DNA of 14,585 nucleotides from Bacteroidaceae bacterium (lineage in GTDB: Bacteria; Bacteroidota; Bacteroidia; Bacteroidales; Bacteroidaceae). The translations under genes and the position numbers were made by a program. Shown here piece by piece: positions 1-7,211 of this stretch. The DNA lies in contig JABUUA010000026.1 of assembly GCA_021443405.1 (NCBI GenBank), positions 1 through 14,585 of the forward strand. Reading direction: 5' to 3'. The notes beneath the pieces are model-generated. The model did no database searches, was not told where the DNA came from, and saw only the letters and a list, made by a program, of their open reading frames with translations. How positions within the stretch are numbered: the first letter of the stretch is position 1; every line of letters begins with the position of its first letter.

Positions 1-2124
1 GTGCTTGCCATCGGTACGGTGGTGGATGACGCCATCGTCGTGGTGGAGGCCGTCCAAGCTAAGTTCGATGCAGGCTATACGAGCTCGTATCTCGCCACTA
101 AGGACGCAATGAGTGACGTGACCATGGCCGTCATCTCATGTACCTTTGTGTTTATGGCCGTATTTATCCCTGTATCGTTCATGGGCGGCACGAGCGGTGT
201 GTTCTACACGCAGTTCGGTGTCACGCTGGCAACGGCCGTCGGTCTCTCTTGCGTCAGTGCATTAGTGCTCTGCCCTGCCCTCTGCGCCATGATGATGCGC
301 CCCGCCTCTGCGGAGCGTCGCCGCGGATTCTTCGGTTCACTTAACTACTATACGCGCCAAGCCTACGAGGCCAGTTACACGGCCATGGTGGGGAAATACA
401 CTCGTTTCTTGCATCGTTTGGTTGGCCGAAAGGCTCGTTATGCCGTAGCCTTCGGCGCTTTGGCCGTTGCGTGTGCCGGTCTTATCTTCTTTGCGAAAGG
501 TTTGCCCGGCGGACTTGTTCCCTCGGAAGACCAAGGTGCTTGTATGATGAACGTAAGTTGTGTCCCGGGCAGTAACCTGGCAAATTCTTACGAAATCATG
601 AACAAGGCAGAGAAAATTCTCAAGGAGACGCCCGAAATCCAACACTACACAAAGGTGGCCGGCTACGGCTTCATGTCGGGTCAGGGAACCTCTTACGGTA
701 TGGCCGTTATCCGACTCAAGAATTGGAAGGACCGCGACTATGGAATTTTGCATCCCGTCGATAATTTTTTGAGCACCAGCACTATGGTTGCCAACGCCAA
801 ATTGAACAAGCGTTTGCTTACCGAGATTCCCGAGGCACAATGCTTTGTCTTTGAGCCGGGTATGATTCCTGGTTACGGTATGGGTTCTATAGAACTGCAA
901 CTGCAAGACAAGACGGGCGAGGCCAACAAGGAAGTATTCTATGAGTACACGCAGGAATTCTTGCAGAAACTCGGCGAGTGCCCCGAAGTGGCTCGTTGCA
1001 TTTCCACGTATTCACGTAGTTTCCCGCAGTATCGCGTCGAAGTGGACGCAGCACAATGCAAACGTGCGGGCATCTCTCCCGCCACTGTTCTGTCGGCCTT
1101 GTCAAGTTATTGCGGTGGTTCTTACGTAAGTAATATGAACCAGTTCTCAAAGGTTTATCGCGTCATGCTGCAATCAACGCCCGAAAGCCGCATGAGCGAG
1201 GAAGACCTGAACAATATGTTTGTGCGCAACGGTCAGCAGATGGCTCCTCTGTCACAGTTCATCAAGCTGACGAAAGAGGAGGGACCCGAGACCGACTCGC
1301 GCTTTAACTTGTTTAGTTCGATTGCCGTCAACGTGTCGCCCTCAACGGGTTATAGCAGCACACAGGTGATGGCGCAGATTGAACGTGTTGCCAAGGAAGT
1401 GTTCCCCGAAGGATATGCTTACGAGTACGGCGGTATGTCACGAGAGGAAGCCGCCACCATCGGCAGCATGGACACCTATGTCATTTATGGCGTCTGCGTC
1501 ATCCTCATCTTCCTTATCCTGAGTTGTCTGTACGAAAGCTTCCTCATTCCTTTCGCCGTCATCTTCTCCGTGCCCGCAGGTTTGATGGGTTCTTTCGGAT
1601 TTGCCTGGCTGTGGAATGCGGGTTACAACCTCAGCATCGGCGGTCAGCCCTTGGGCGCTCTTATATTCAAGGCGCAGATTGAAAACAACATCTATCTGCA
1701 GACCGGTGTAATTATGTTGATTGGTTTGCTCGCAAAGACCGCCATTCTTATCACCGAGTTCGCTCTGGAGCGCCGTCGTAAGGGCATGGGCATCGTGGAG
1801 GCTGCCTATGCGGCTGCAGAGGCTCGTCTCCGTCCTATCCTCATGACTGTCCTCACGATGATATTCGGTATGATTCCCTTGGTATTTGCCAGCGGCGCAG
1901 GTGCTAACGGTAACCGCACCATCGGCATAGGCGTGATTGGTGGTATGACCGTGGGAACCTTGGCAATTCTGTTCACCGTGCCCCTGTTCTTCATTATCTT
2001 CGAGTTCTTGCAAGAGAAGGTTCGTCCTGTGATGATAGAAGAAGCCGACCAACAGTTCCAGAAGGAATTGGAGCGGAGTCGCAAGGCCATGGCTGAACAT
2101 CAAGCCGAGAAAAACAATAAGTAG
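1..2124 (+). CDS. RND (HAE1/AcrB-like) multidrug efflux permease, 5'-truncated by window edge
   Basis: This is the inner-membrane pump of a tripartite exporter, driven by the proton gradient. The frame is open from base 1, and the first residues match the TM4 region of AcrB-type pumps (VVDDAIVVVEAV). The paired Asp at residues 9-10 correspond to the proton-relay Asp407/408 of AcrB, so about 400 N-terminal residues lie left of the window. The GTG at base 1 is therefore an internal codon, not a start. The 707 visible residues cover TM4-6, the second periplasmic porter/docking half (about 170-480), and TM7-12. The relay lysine sits in LLAKTAILITEFALERR. The C-terminus is a charged cytoplasmic tail rich in Glu, Lys and Gln. 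The usual Asn after VVVE is Ala here. The channel gene follows 20 bp downstream. The substrate cannot be predicted. The family call is secure; which numbered pump it is remains unknown. Confidence 0.96.
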   Translation: MLAIGTVVDDAIVVVEAVQAKFDAGYTSSYLATKDAMSDVTMAVISCTFVFMAVFIPVSFMGGTSGVFYTQFGVTLATAVGLSCVSALVLCPALCAMMMRPASAERRRGFFGSLNYYTRQAYEASYTAMVGKYTRFLHRLVGRKARYAVAFGALAVACAGLIFFAKGLPGGLVPSEDQGACMMNVSCVPGSNLANSYEIMNKAEKILKETPEIQHYTKVAGYGFMSGQGTSYGMAVIRLKNWKDRDYGILHPVDNFLSTSTMVANAKLNKRLLTEIPEAQCFVFEPGMIPGYGMGSIELQLQDKTGEANKEVFYEYTQEFLQKLGECPEVARCISTYSRSFPQYRVEVDAAQCKRAGISPATVLSALSSYCGGSYVSNMNQFSKVYRVMLQSTPESRMSEEDLNNMFVRNGQQMAPLSQFIKLTKEEGPETDSRFNLFSSIAVNVSPSTGYSSTQVMAQIERVAKEVFPEGYAYEYGGMSREEAATIGSMDTYVIYGVCVILIFLILSCLYESFLIPFAVIFSVPAGLMGSFGFAWLWNAGYNLSIGGQPLGALIFKAQIENNIYLQTGVIMLIGLLAKTAILITEFALERRRKGMGIVEAAYAAAEARLRPILMTVLTMIFGMIPLVFASGAGANGNRTIGIGVIGGMTVGTLAILFTVPLFFIIFEFLQEKVRPVMIEEADQQFQKELERSRKAMAEHQAEKNNK

Positions 2125-2144
2125 TGGAGACTAAAGAAAAGACA

Positions 2145-3539
2145 ATGAAAAAAATATTCATCATAGCCCTAACAACTGCCACTTTGAGCAGTTGTGGGCT
2201 TTACAAGAACTACGAACGTCCCGCCGATTTGCAAATTGAGCAAATCTACGGAGATGCTTTGAGCGGCGACTCGTTGGGCTTGGGCGACCTCTCTTGGCGC
2301 GAGATATTCACCGACCCTCAACTCCAAGAACTCATCGAACGTGTGCTTGCCCAGAACACCAACATGCTGAACGCCGACTTGCAGATTCAGCAATGTCAGT
2401 ACGCATTGAAGACGGCGAAGCTGGCCTATTTCCCCAGCATTTACTTCCAGCCGCAAGGCTCTCTGAGCAAAATCTTCGACCCGTATGACCGCAGTCAATA
2501 CAGCACCATGACCAGTGGCAACAGTCGTACGTACTCTCTCCCCGTATCGTTGAGCTGGCAGACTGGTTGCATCAGCCAACTGCGCAATGCGAAGAAACAG
2601 CAGGAAGTTACGCTCGAGATGGCTCGCAACGGCAAACAAGCCATCCAAGCCCAGCTTGTGGCAACGACCGCATCGCTGTATTATACGCTGGCGATGTTGG
2701 ATGAACAGAACGAACTTATGCTGCAGACCAAGGAGAACTGGGGGCAATACCTCACCATCCAGCGCAAGTTGATGGATGCCGGACAAAGTAACATTGCGGC
2801 CGTAGCGAGCATAGAAGCCACCTACTATAATATATGCGACCAGCAGTTCCAGATAGAGGACGGCATTCGCAGCGTGGAGAACACGTTGTCAACACTGATG
2901 GGCGAACCCTCGCAACGCATCAGTCGTTCGGCCCTCGACAGCTTCAAGGCTCCCGCCACACTTGCCACCGGCTATCCCATCGGCATACTGGCCCGCCGCC
3001 CCGATGTGCGCGCGGCCGAGCTCAATCTTGCTTCGGCCTTCTATCAGAAGAACTTTACCAAGGGAGCCTTCTTCCCTTCGTTCACCATCGGTATGAACGG
3101 TCAGTACACCAACAGTCTTGGGTCAGCCGTGGTCAATCCAGGTATGATGATTGGCGCACTCATTGCATCCATCGCCCAACCCATCTTTGCGGCTGGTCAG
3201 TTGAAAGCTAAGTACAACATCAGTAAGCTCAAGATGGAGGCGGCCAGCAATGACTTCCAGCAGACGGTAATCGCCGCAGGAAACGAGGTGAACACCGCGA
3301 TGGTCGAGCTGAAACGTGCGGAGGTGAGTCGCGATTACATTGCAAAACAAGTGGAATCGCTCACGACGGCCCTGAACGCCACCAAGCTCTTGATGGCCAA
3401 CAGCAGCACGAACTACCTGCAGGTCATCACCGCCCACAACTCGCTGTTACAGTCCGAGATGAGTTTGCTGAACAATCGCATGGATGCTATCAACGCCACC
3501 ATCGACCTCTACCAAGCTTTGGGAGGCGGCGCAGAATAA
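2145..3539 (+). CDS. Outer-membrane efflux lipoprotein, NodT/OprM (TolC) family
   Basis: This is the outer-membrane channel partner of the RND pump just upstream (464 aa, usual length for the family). I chose the ATG at 2145 over an in-frame GTG at 2124. From 2145 the protein opens with a lipoprotein signal peptide: MKK, a hydrophobic stretch, then lipobox LSSC with Cys17 as the lipidated residue. The GTG would add a charged extension in front of it. Two OEP repeats follow, with long coiled-coil-forming helices. The segment ILARRPDVRAAELNLASA (about 290-310) is the classic OprM/NodT signature, followed by AFFPSFTIG. The 20-bp gap after the permease and the terminator after the stop indicate the 3' end of an adaptor-permease-channel operon whose first part lies left of the window. 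Confidence 0.95.
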   Translation: MKKIFIIALTTATLSSCGLYKNYERPADLQIEQIYGDALSGDSLGLGDLSWREIFTDPQLQELIERVLAQNTNMLNADLQIQQCQYALKTAKLAYFPSIYFQPQGSLSKIFDPYDRSQYSTMTSGNSRTYSLPVSLSWQTGCISQLRNAKKQQEVTLEMARNGKQAIQAQLVATTASLYYTLAMLDEQNELMLQTKENWGQYLTIQRKLMDAGQSNIAAVASIEATYYNICDQQFQIEDGIRSVENTLSTLMGEPSQRISRSALDSFKAPATLATGYPIGILARRPDVRAAELNLASAFYQKNFTKGAFFPSFTIGMNGQYTNSLGSAVVNPGMMIGALIASIAQPIFAAGQLKAKYNISKLKMEAASNDFQQTVIAAGNEVNTAMVELKRAEVSRDYIAKQVESLTTALNATKLLMANSSTNYLQVITAHNSLLQSEMSLLNNRMDAINATIDLYQALGGGAE

Positions 3540-3559
3540 GCATTTCTCTTACTGAATAT

Positions 3560-3594
3560 GAGGCCCAGTCTTTCCGCGAGATTGGGTCTCTTTT
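3560..3594 (+). terminator. Rho-independent terminator after the efflux operon
   Basis: A 12-bp stem (3560-3571 pairing with 3579-3590, including two G-U wobbles) has a 7-nt loop and is followed by TTTT. It lies 21 bp after the channel gene stop. Both wobbles are valid in the plus-strand RNA, which supports this orientation. Confidence 0.85.
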
Positions 3595-3649
3595 GTAACA
3601 CAATGGGGACTTTTTCCACAGATGTGCGACAGAATTCACACTTTTTTTG

Positions 3650-3657
3650 TATATTTG
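3650..3657 (+). promoter_or_regulatory. Bacteroidota-type -7 box (TATATTTG) for the S51/ATP-grasp/esterase unit
   Basis: An exact match to TAnnTTTG lies 27 bp upstream of the ATG at 3685 and just after a strong terminator, which is where a new transcription unit should start. No clear TTTG-type -33 element is seen at the expected spacing, so the call rests on the -7 box and position. Confidence 0.55.
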
Positions 3658-3684
3658 TTGGCAAAATAACGGAAGAAACACACG

Positions 3685-4431
3685 ATGACGATATTTCTCA
3701 CCAGCAGCCACACGCTCGGATGGGCCGGGGATCTTAACCCAGCCAATGGGTTGGCCGACGACTTGATTGCCGCCCTTCCCCACCCGCTTCATTGCGTGAT
3801 GATCAGTTCTTTCCCCGACGACAAAAAGATAACTGACCGCATGGCATGGGAGGTGCGTGAGTGTTTCGAGCGCGCGAAAAGTGCTTTTGATAAGTTTGAA
3901 GTGCTCGACCGCCGCACACAACCCTATGCCGCCCGCATGCTGGCGCAGGCCAATTTCATCATACTATGCGGCGGACACGTGCCCACGGAGAACCGCTTTT
4001 TCCACGACATCCATCTGCGGAAGGCTTTGCAAAAGTTCGACGGCGTGCTGCTGACCATCAGCGCAGGTTCGATGAATGCGGCCGAGCGCGTCTATTCTTC
4101 GCCCGAATATGACGGCGAGTCCATCGACCCGCATTACCCGCTCCACATGCAGGGGCTCGGTCTCACCCATGTGAACATCCTGCCCCACTACCAGCAACTC
4201 CGTTACGCCAAGGTGGACGGCAAGCGTCTGGTGTACGACATCGTGGCGGGCCACAGCTTCGAACATCCCGTCTATTGCCTCCCCGACGGCTCTTATTTCC
4301 TCATCACGCCCGAGCGCACCGAACTCCGAGGCCTCGCTTACAAGATGCATTGCGGCAAGGTGCGCCGCATCTGTCAGGACGACGAGCGAAAGCTCCTGAC
4401 GCCGGGCGGACGACTCGTCGCCGTGAAGTGA
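3685..4431 (+). CDS. Peptidase S51 family protein (peptidase E / cyanophycinase-like)
   Basis: A 248-aa cytoplasmic protein with no signal peptide and the class I glutamine-amidotransferase-like fold of family S51. Visible markers are the Rossmann-like start MTIFLTSS; FIILCGGHVPTENRFF (about 91-106), equivalent to the GGN strand-turn of S51; and the nucleophile elbow TISAGSMN with Ser126 as probable nucleophile. NILPHYQ, with His168, resembles the conserved PHY/PHF segment. Known S51 members are Asp-specific dipeptidase (PepE) and cyanophycinase, which cuts beta-Asp-Arg bonds, so an Asp- or isopeptide-type bond is a reasonable guess. Substrate specificity is inference. It is the first gene after a promoter-like box and a terminator, and is followed 51 bp later by an ATP-grasp ligase and then an esterase. 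The ATG at 3685 fits the leader length. Confidence 0.85.
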   Translation: MTIFLTSSHTLGWAGDLNPANGLADDLIAALPHPLHCVMISSFPDDKKITDRMAWEVRECFERAKSAFDKFEVLDRRTQPYAARMLAQANFIILCGGHVPTENRFFHDIHLRKALQKFDGVLLTISAGSMNAAERVYSSPEYDGESIDPHYPLHMQGLGLTHVNILPHYQQLRYAKVDGKRLVYDIVAGHSFEHPVYCLPDGSYFLITPERTELRGLAYKMHCGKVRRICQDDERKLLTPGGRLVAVK

Positions 4432-4482
4432 CCGCCGAAACACAGGCATAAAATTAGAAACATTTACTAAAAACACATACTT

Positions 4483-5682
4483 ATGAACTTCGTTTACATC
4501 TCTCCAAATTTCCCCGATGCAGCGTGGAAATTCTGTGCTGCGCTGAAAAACAACGGCGTGAACGTGCTCGGTATCGGCGACCAGCCCTACGAGGAGCTCA
4601 GACAAGAACTCAAAGACGCGCTGGCGGAGTATTACAAAGTTAGTAATCTTGAAAACTACGACGAAGTTTATCGCGGCGTTGCCCACTTTGCGTGGAAGCA
4701 CGGTCGTATAGACTGGTTGGAGTCGAACAACGAATATTGGCTGGAGCAAGACGCCCGCCTGCGCACCGACTTCAACATCTGCACGGGCATTAAGACGGAC
4801 CACATCGACGCCATCAAAGAGAAATCGGAGATGAAGAAATACTACGCCAAGGGCGGCATCCGCACGGCTCGCCAGATAAAGGCCAGCGCAGGACTGAAGA
4901 AAGTATTGCGCTTTGCCGAAGATGCGGGCTATCCTCTCTTTGCAAAGCCCGACGTGGGCGTGGGCGCTTGCGGAACGGCCAAGTTAGAGAACGAGGCACA
5001 ATTAGAGGCTTTCTTCAAGGGAAACAACGTGGGAGACTATGTCATAGAGGAGTACGTCACCGGAAACATCTGCGACTACGACGCCATCATCGACTCCAAA
5101 GGTGAGCCCATCTTCGAGTCGTGGAGCGTATGCCCCCCCTCCATCGCCGATATCGTGAAGGACAACTTGGACTCAGTCTATTACGTGGAGAAAGATATGA
5201 ATGAGAACCTTCGTTACTGGGGCCGGCAGACCGTGAAAGCATTTGGCGTGCAGAGCCGCTTTGTGCATCTGGAGTTTTTCCGCCTCGACCGTGCCCATCG
5301 CGGCCTTGGAAACGTGGGCGACTTCGTGGCGCTTGAGGTGAACATGCGCCCGGGCGGCGGCTTCACCCCCGATATGCTCAATTACGCCCATTCCACCGAT
5401 GTTTATAAGATATGGGCCGACATGGTGGCGTTCGACCAGCGCACCGTGCCCGACAGCAACGACGACTGGTTCTGCGTCTTCGCAGGTCGTCGCGACGGCG
5501 TGAAGTACCGTCTCAACCACGAACAGATGATGGAGAAGTACAGCAAGGCACTTCAGCAGTGGGACCGCGTGCCCGATGCGCTCTCGGGAGCAATGGGCAA
5601 CCAGTCTTATATCTGTCGTTTCCGCACGGAGGAGGAGAAGGACGCCTTCTTGGCTGATATTTACGACCGCATCACCGAGTAA
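4483..5682 (+). CDS. ATP-grasp domain ligase, substrate unknown
   Basis: A 399-aa cytoplasmic protein with the three-part ATP-grasp architecture. The preATP-grasp Rossmann domain starts MNFVYISPNFP (1-110). The ATP-binding lysine and flexible glycine loop are in LFAKPDVGVGACGT (Lys155), and the hinge is VIEEYVTGNICDYD (Glu189/190). The Mg-binding end is FVALEVNMRPGGG (Glu285, Asn287, Arg289, then three Gly). Enzymes of this fold activate a carboxylate as acyl-phosphate and join it to an amine or thiol. The RPGGG ending resembles carboxylate-amine ligases, but I do not recognise a characterised orthologue. The 51-bp A-rich gap before it and 17-bp gap after it suggest co-transcription with the S51 hydrolase and the esterase. 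No promoter box is seen in the 51-bp gap. The domain call is secure; the reaction is open. Confidence 0.9.
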   Translation: MNFVYISPNFPDAAWKFCAALKNNGVNVLGIGDQPYEELRQELKDALAEYYKVSNLENYDEVYRGVAHFAWKHGRIDWLESNNEYWLEQDARLRTDFNICTGIKTDHIDAIKEKSEMKKYYAKGGIRTARQIKASAGLKKVLRFAEDAGYPLFAKPDVGVGACGTAKLENEAQLEAFFKGNNVGDYVIEEYVTGNICDYDAIIDSKGEPIFESWSVCPPSIADIVKDNLDSVYYVEKDMNENLRYWGRQTVKAFGVQSRFVHLEFFRLDRAHRGLGNVGDFVALEVNMRPGGGFTPDMLNYAHSTDVYKIWADMVAFDQRTVPDSNDDWFCVFAGRRDGVKYRLNHEQMMEKYSKALQQWDRVPDALSGAMGNQSYICRFRTEEEKDAFLADIYDRITE

Positions 5683-5699
5683 TCTCTGCCCCGAAGCGT

Positions 5700-6437
5700 A
5701 TGGACGTTCAATATCACAACTGGTATAGTCAGAACCTCGGCCGCAATATGGAGTACAAAATCTTCGGCGACCGCGGCCACGCCATGATTGCTTTTCCGTC
5801 GCAGGACGGCCGGTTCTACGACTACGCAGAACGCGGCATGATACACGAACTCACGCCGTGGATTGAGGCCGGACGTCTGCGCGTCATCTGCGTGGACGGC
5901 ATAGACTGGGAGACCTGGAGCAACATGAATGGCGATGCTCGTTGGCGCATCGAGCAGCAGGAGCGCTATTTTCACTACATCGTCGATGAATTGTTGCCCA
6001 ACATTCGTTACTGGGCCGACGAGAACATCATGGTGACGGGCTGTTCCATGGGTGCGCTCCACGCCGCCATCTGCTTCTTTCGCCGCCCCGATATCTTCGA
6101 CACGCTCATCGCCATGTCGGGGCTCTTCCACACGCGCGACAGCTTTCCGTTCTACAGCGACGACCTTACGTATGCCAATTCTCCACAGGACTTCCTGCAG
6201 CAGATGCCCGAACATCACCCGTGGATGCAACTCTATCGTCAGCGCCGCATCATCTTTACCATCGGCCAAGGTCGCTGGGAGGACATCACGCTTCATTCCA
6301 CCCGTGAGATGGACAGAATCTTATGTGAGAAGCATGTTCCCGCGTGGTTCGACTACTGGGGTTTCGACTCCGACCACGATTGGCCGTGGTGGCGCAAGCA
6401 ACTTCCCCACGTAATGCACAACATAGAACCGCTCTGA
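5700..6437 (+). CDS. Alpha/beta-hydrolase, putative esterase
   Basis: A 245-aa protein without a signal peptide. The nucleophile elbow is MVTGCSMGALHA (G-x-S-x-G, Ser116), set in the strand-turn-helix typical of the D-esterase type. The probable catalytic His is His226 in FDSDHDWPWW. The acidic member may be Glu194 or Asp195 (GQGRWED), which is less certain. The N-terminal part has paired aromatic residues (YHNWYS) and an early-strand AFPSQDGRFYDY segment, where an oxyanion-hole residue would lie. It starts 17 bp after the ATP-grasp gene, so it is very probably translated from the same mRNA. With an S51 hydrolase and an ATP-grasp ligase alongside, it could release or transfer an acyl group on the same metabolite; that role is inference. 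It resembles the uncharacterised bacterial esterase group often annotated only as esterase family protein. Confidence 0.85.
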   Translation: MDVQYHNWYSQNLGRNMEYKIFGDRGHAMIAFPSQDGRFYDYAERGMIHELTPWIEAGRLRVICVDGIDWETWSNMNGDARWRIEQQERYFHYIVDELLPNIRYWADENIMVTGCSMGALHAAICFFRRPDIFDTLIAMSGLFHTRDSFPFYSDDLTYANSPQDFLQQMPEHHPWMQLYRQRRIIFTIGQGRWEDITLHSTREMDRILCEKHVPAWFDYWGFDSDHDWPWWRKQLPHVMHNIEPL

Positions 6438-6479
6438 CGGGCGCAATAATTCACTGACCTTCATCATTGTAATTCGATA

Positions 6480-6517
6480 GTAAAGGCTGTCTATTCCCTG
6501 CAATAGCCAGCCTTTAC
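6480..6517. terminator. Strong hairpin downstream of the esterase gene, possible terminator
   Basis: Perfect 10-bp arms (6480-6489 and 6508-6517) continue into a 5-bp inner stem (6491-6495 with 6502-6506) after one 1x1 mismatch; the loop is CCCTGC. It starts 42 bp after the esterase stop. No T-run follows on either strand, so it may protect the 3' end or act with Rho rather than be an intrinsic terminator. Confidence 0.45.
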
Positions 6518-6577
6518 GCTATCTCTGCCCCAACTCGTAAGGAGGCGAGCGGAACAAGGTCGGGACGCTGCCAACAA

Positions 6578-6709
6578 GACATGCAGACGTGTGGATTCAA
6601 ACATGCTTATGTTTGAGCTCACACATAAGGACGTGTGGCCTCAAACATAAGGACGTGTGAGCTCAGACGACCTATTGTCTGAAGCGAGACGACCTATTGT
6701 CTAAATCGA
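6578..6709. repeat. Six tandem 22-bp units, each containing a 7-nt dyad with 4-nt loop and 4-nt spacer
   Basis: The units start at 6578, 6600, 6622, 6644, 6666 and 6688, exactly 22 bp apart. Dyad arms (shifted by 2 bp) follow the plan 7-4-7-4. Unit 2 is CAAACAT/ATGTTTG around GCTT and perfect. Units 3 and 4 have loop AAGG and right arm ACGTGTG. Units 5 and 6 have loop CCTA and pair CAGACGA/TTGTCTG and GAGACGA/TTGTCTA. Unit 1 is the most degenerate. Two spacers form TGAGCTCA palindromes (6614-6621, 6658-6665), so neighbouring units also pair with each other. For example 6606-6629 is a 24-bp palindrome with one mismatch pair. G-U wobbles favour the minus strand in units 3-4 but the plus strand in units 5-6, so neither strand is favoured as an RNA; DNA-level binding sites are as plausible. 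I do not recognise the family. It is not a CRISPR array: there are no constant repeats with unique 30-40-bp spacers. Confidence 0.85.
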
Positions 6710-6743
6710 CCCCTCCGCAGACATAAAGCAAAACACCAAATAA

Positions 6744-6826
6744 GGACAAAGAGAACAACGTACCACCACCCTCCCCTTGTCGCTTTTTGCCGGGGAAGGC
6801 AATGGGACACATCGTTCTCTTTGTCC
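6744..6826 (-). repeat. 13-bp inverted repeat with nested stem, possible 3' structure of minus-strand transcript
   Basis: The arms GGACAAAGAGAAC (6744-6756) and its exact complement (6814-6826) enclose 57 bp. Inside, the minus strand can form an 8-bp stem CCTTCCCC/GGGGAGGG with one G-U wobble that would be an A-C mismatch on the plus strand, favouring minus-strand RNA. The minus strand continues TTATTT after the structure. This could be the end of the gldE/82-aa transcript. The long loop makes it atypical for an intrinsic terminator. Confidence 0.5.
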
Positions 6827-6840
6827 GTTCAAGTCTCCTA

Positions 6841-6870
6841 CGGAAACTGCCCGACGAAGGGCCGTTTCCG
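6841..6870. repeat. 7+4-bp hairpin downstream of the 82-aa gene
   Basis: CGGAAAC (6841-6847) pairs with GTTTCCG (6864-6870). After one T/C mismatch the stem continues GCCC/GGGC with loop GACGAA. It lies 31 bp beyond the stop of the 82-aa gene on the minus strand. No T-run follows, so the terminator role is uncertain. Confidence 0.5.
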
Positions 6871-6900
6871 CAAGAGAGGAGCCATCGTCTCGGCCGACGC

Positions 6901-7149
6901 TTACTTCTTGCCGCCGAACAGACCGCCCAGCAATTGGCTGGCCTTGCCCTTCAGCTCCTCAGCCAACGACTCCACCTTGCCGTCGCCATCCAGGTCGCCA
7001 ATCACGCCACCCTTCGTCAGCATACCGATGATTTGGTTCATGTCAAGGCTCTTGAAGTCAACGCCCTCCAGAAGTTTGGTGGCCTTCGATACGTCGAAAC
7101 CGTTGCCGAACTGCTTCTGCAGTTGTGCGATAATCTGCTGTAAATCCAT
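6901..7149 (-). CDS. 82-aa protein with a single EF-hand-like DxDxDG loop, function unknown
   Basis: A small, probably cytoplasmic protein: no signal peptide or membrane segment is seen. The first half is helical (MDLQQIIAQLQKQFGNGFDV, then SKATKLLEGVDF). In the middle lies GDLDGDGKVE, with Asp52, Asp54, Asp56, Gly57 and Val59 placed as in an EF-hand or dockerin calcium loop. The position-12 residue is Ala63, and Glu64 is one place later, so calcium binding is plausible but not assured. The C-terminus is LLGGLFGGKK, Gly-rich and basic. It lies 62 bp downstream of gldE on the same strand and could be the last gene of that unit or have its own promoter. Codon usage looks like its neighbours and the frame is well closed, which supports a real gene. 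I do not recognise a named family. Confidence 0.75.
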   Translation of the reverse strand: MDLQQIIAQLQKQFGNGFDVSKATKLLEGVDFKSLDMNQIIGMLTKGGVIGDLDGDGKVESLAEELKGKASQLLGGLFGGKK

Positions 7150-7211
7150 AGTAGTTAAGTTTTAATGTTTATAAAAATAAGTTTTCTGTCGCCGACCATT
7201 TGTTCGGTCTT

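Larger units (their letters stand above)
6438..6900. other. 463-bp non-coding stretch between convergent genes, rich in inverted repeats
   Basis: No credible protein-coding frame is seen here; the short open frames overlapping it extend into the antisense of the 82-aa gene and lack family features. From left to right it holds a 10+5-bp hairpin (6480-6517), a six-unit 22-bp dyad array (6578-6709), a 13-bp inverted repeat with a nested stem (6744-6826) and a 7+4-bp hairpin (6841-6870). Each is listed separately. Confidence 0.8.

Noticed and set aside
1..3. GTG at base 1 as a true start codon of a 707-aa protein
   Set aside because: The protein begins inside the TM4 motif of an RND permease; the family needs about 400 more N-terminal residues, so the gene is cut by the window edge.
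2124..2144. GTG 2124 as start of the outer-membrane channel gene
   Set aside because: It would put a charged extension ahead of a clean lipoprotein signal peptide that begins at the ATG 2145.
3964..4803. Minus-strand 279-aa open frame
   Set aside because: It runs antisense across the S51 gene, the intergenic gap and the start of the ATP-grasp gene, both of which have clear catalytic motifs; it has no family features.
6578..6709. CRISPR array
   Set aside because: The period is only 22 bp, the repeats are degenerate, no unique spacers of 30-40 bp exist, and no cas gene is nearby.
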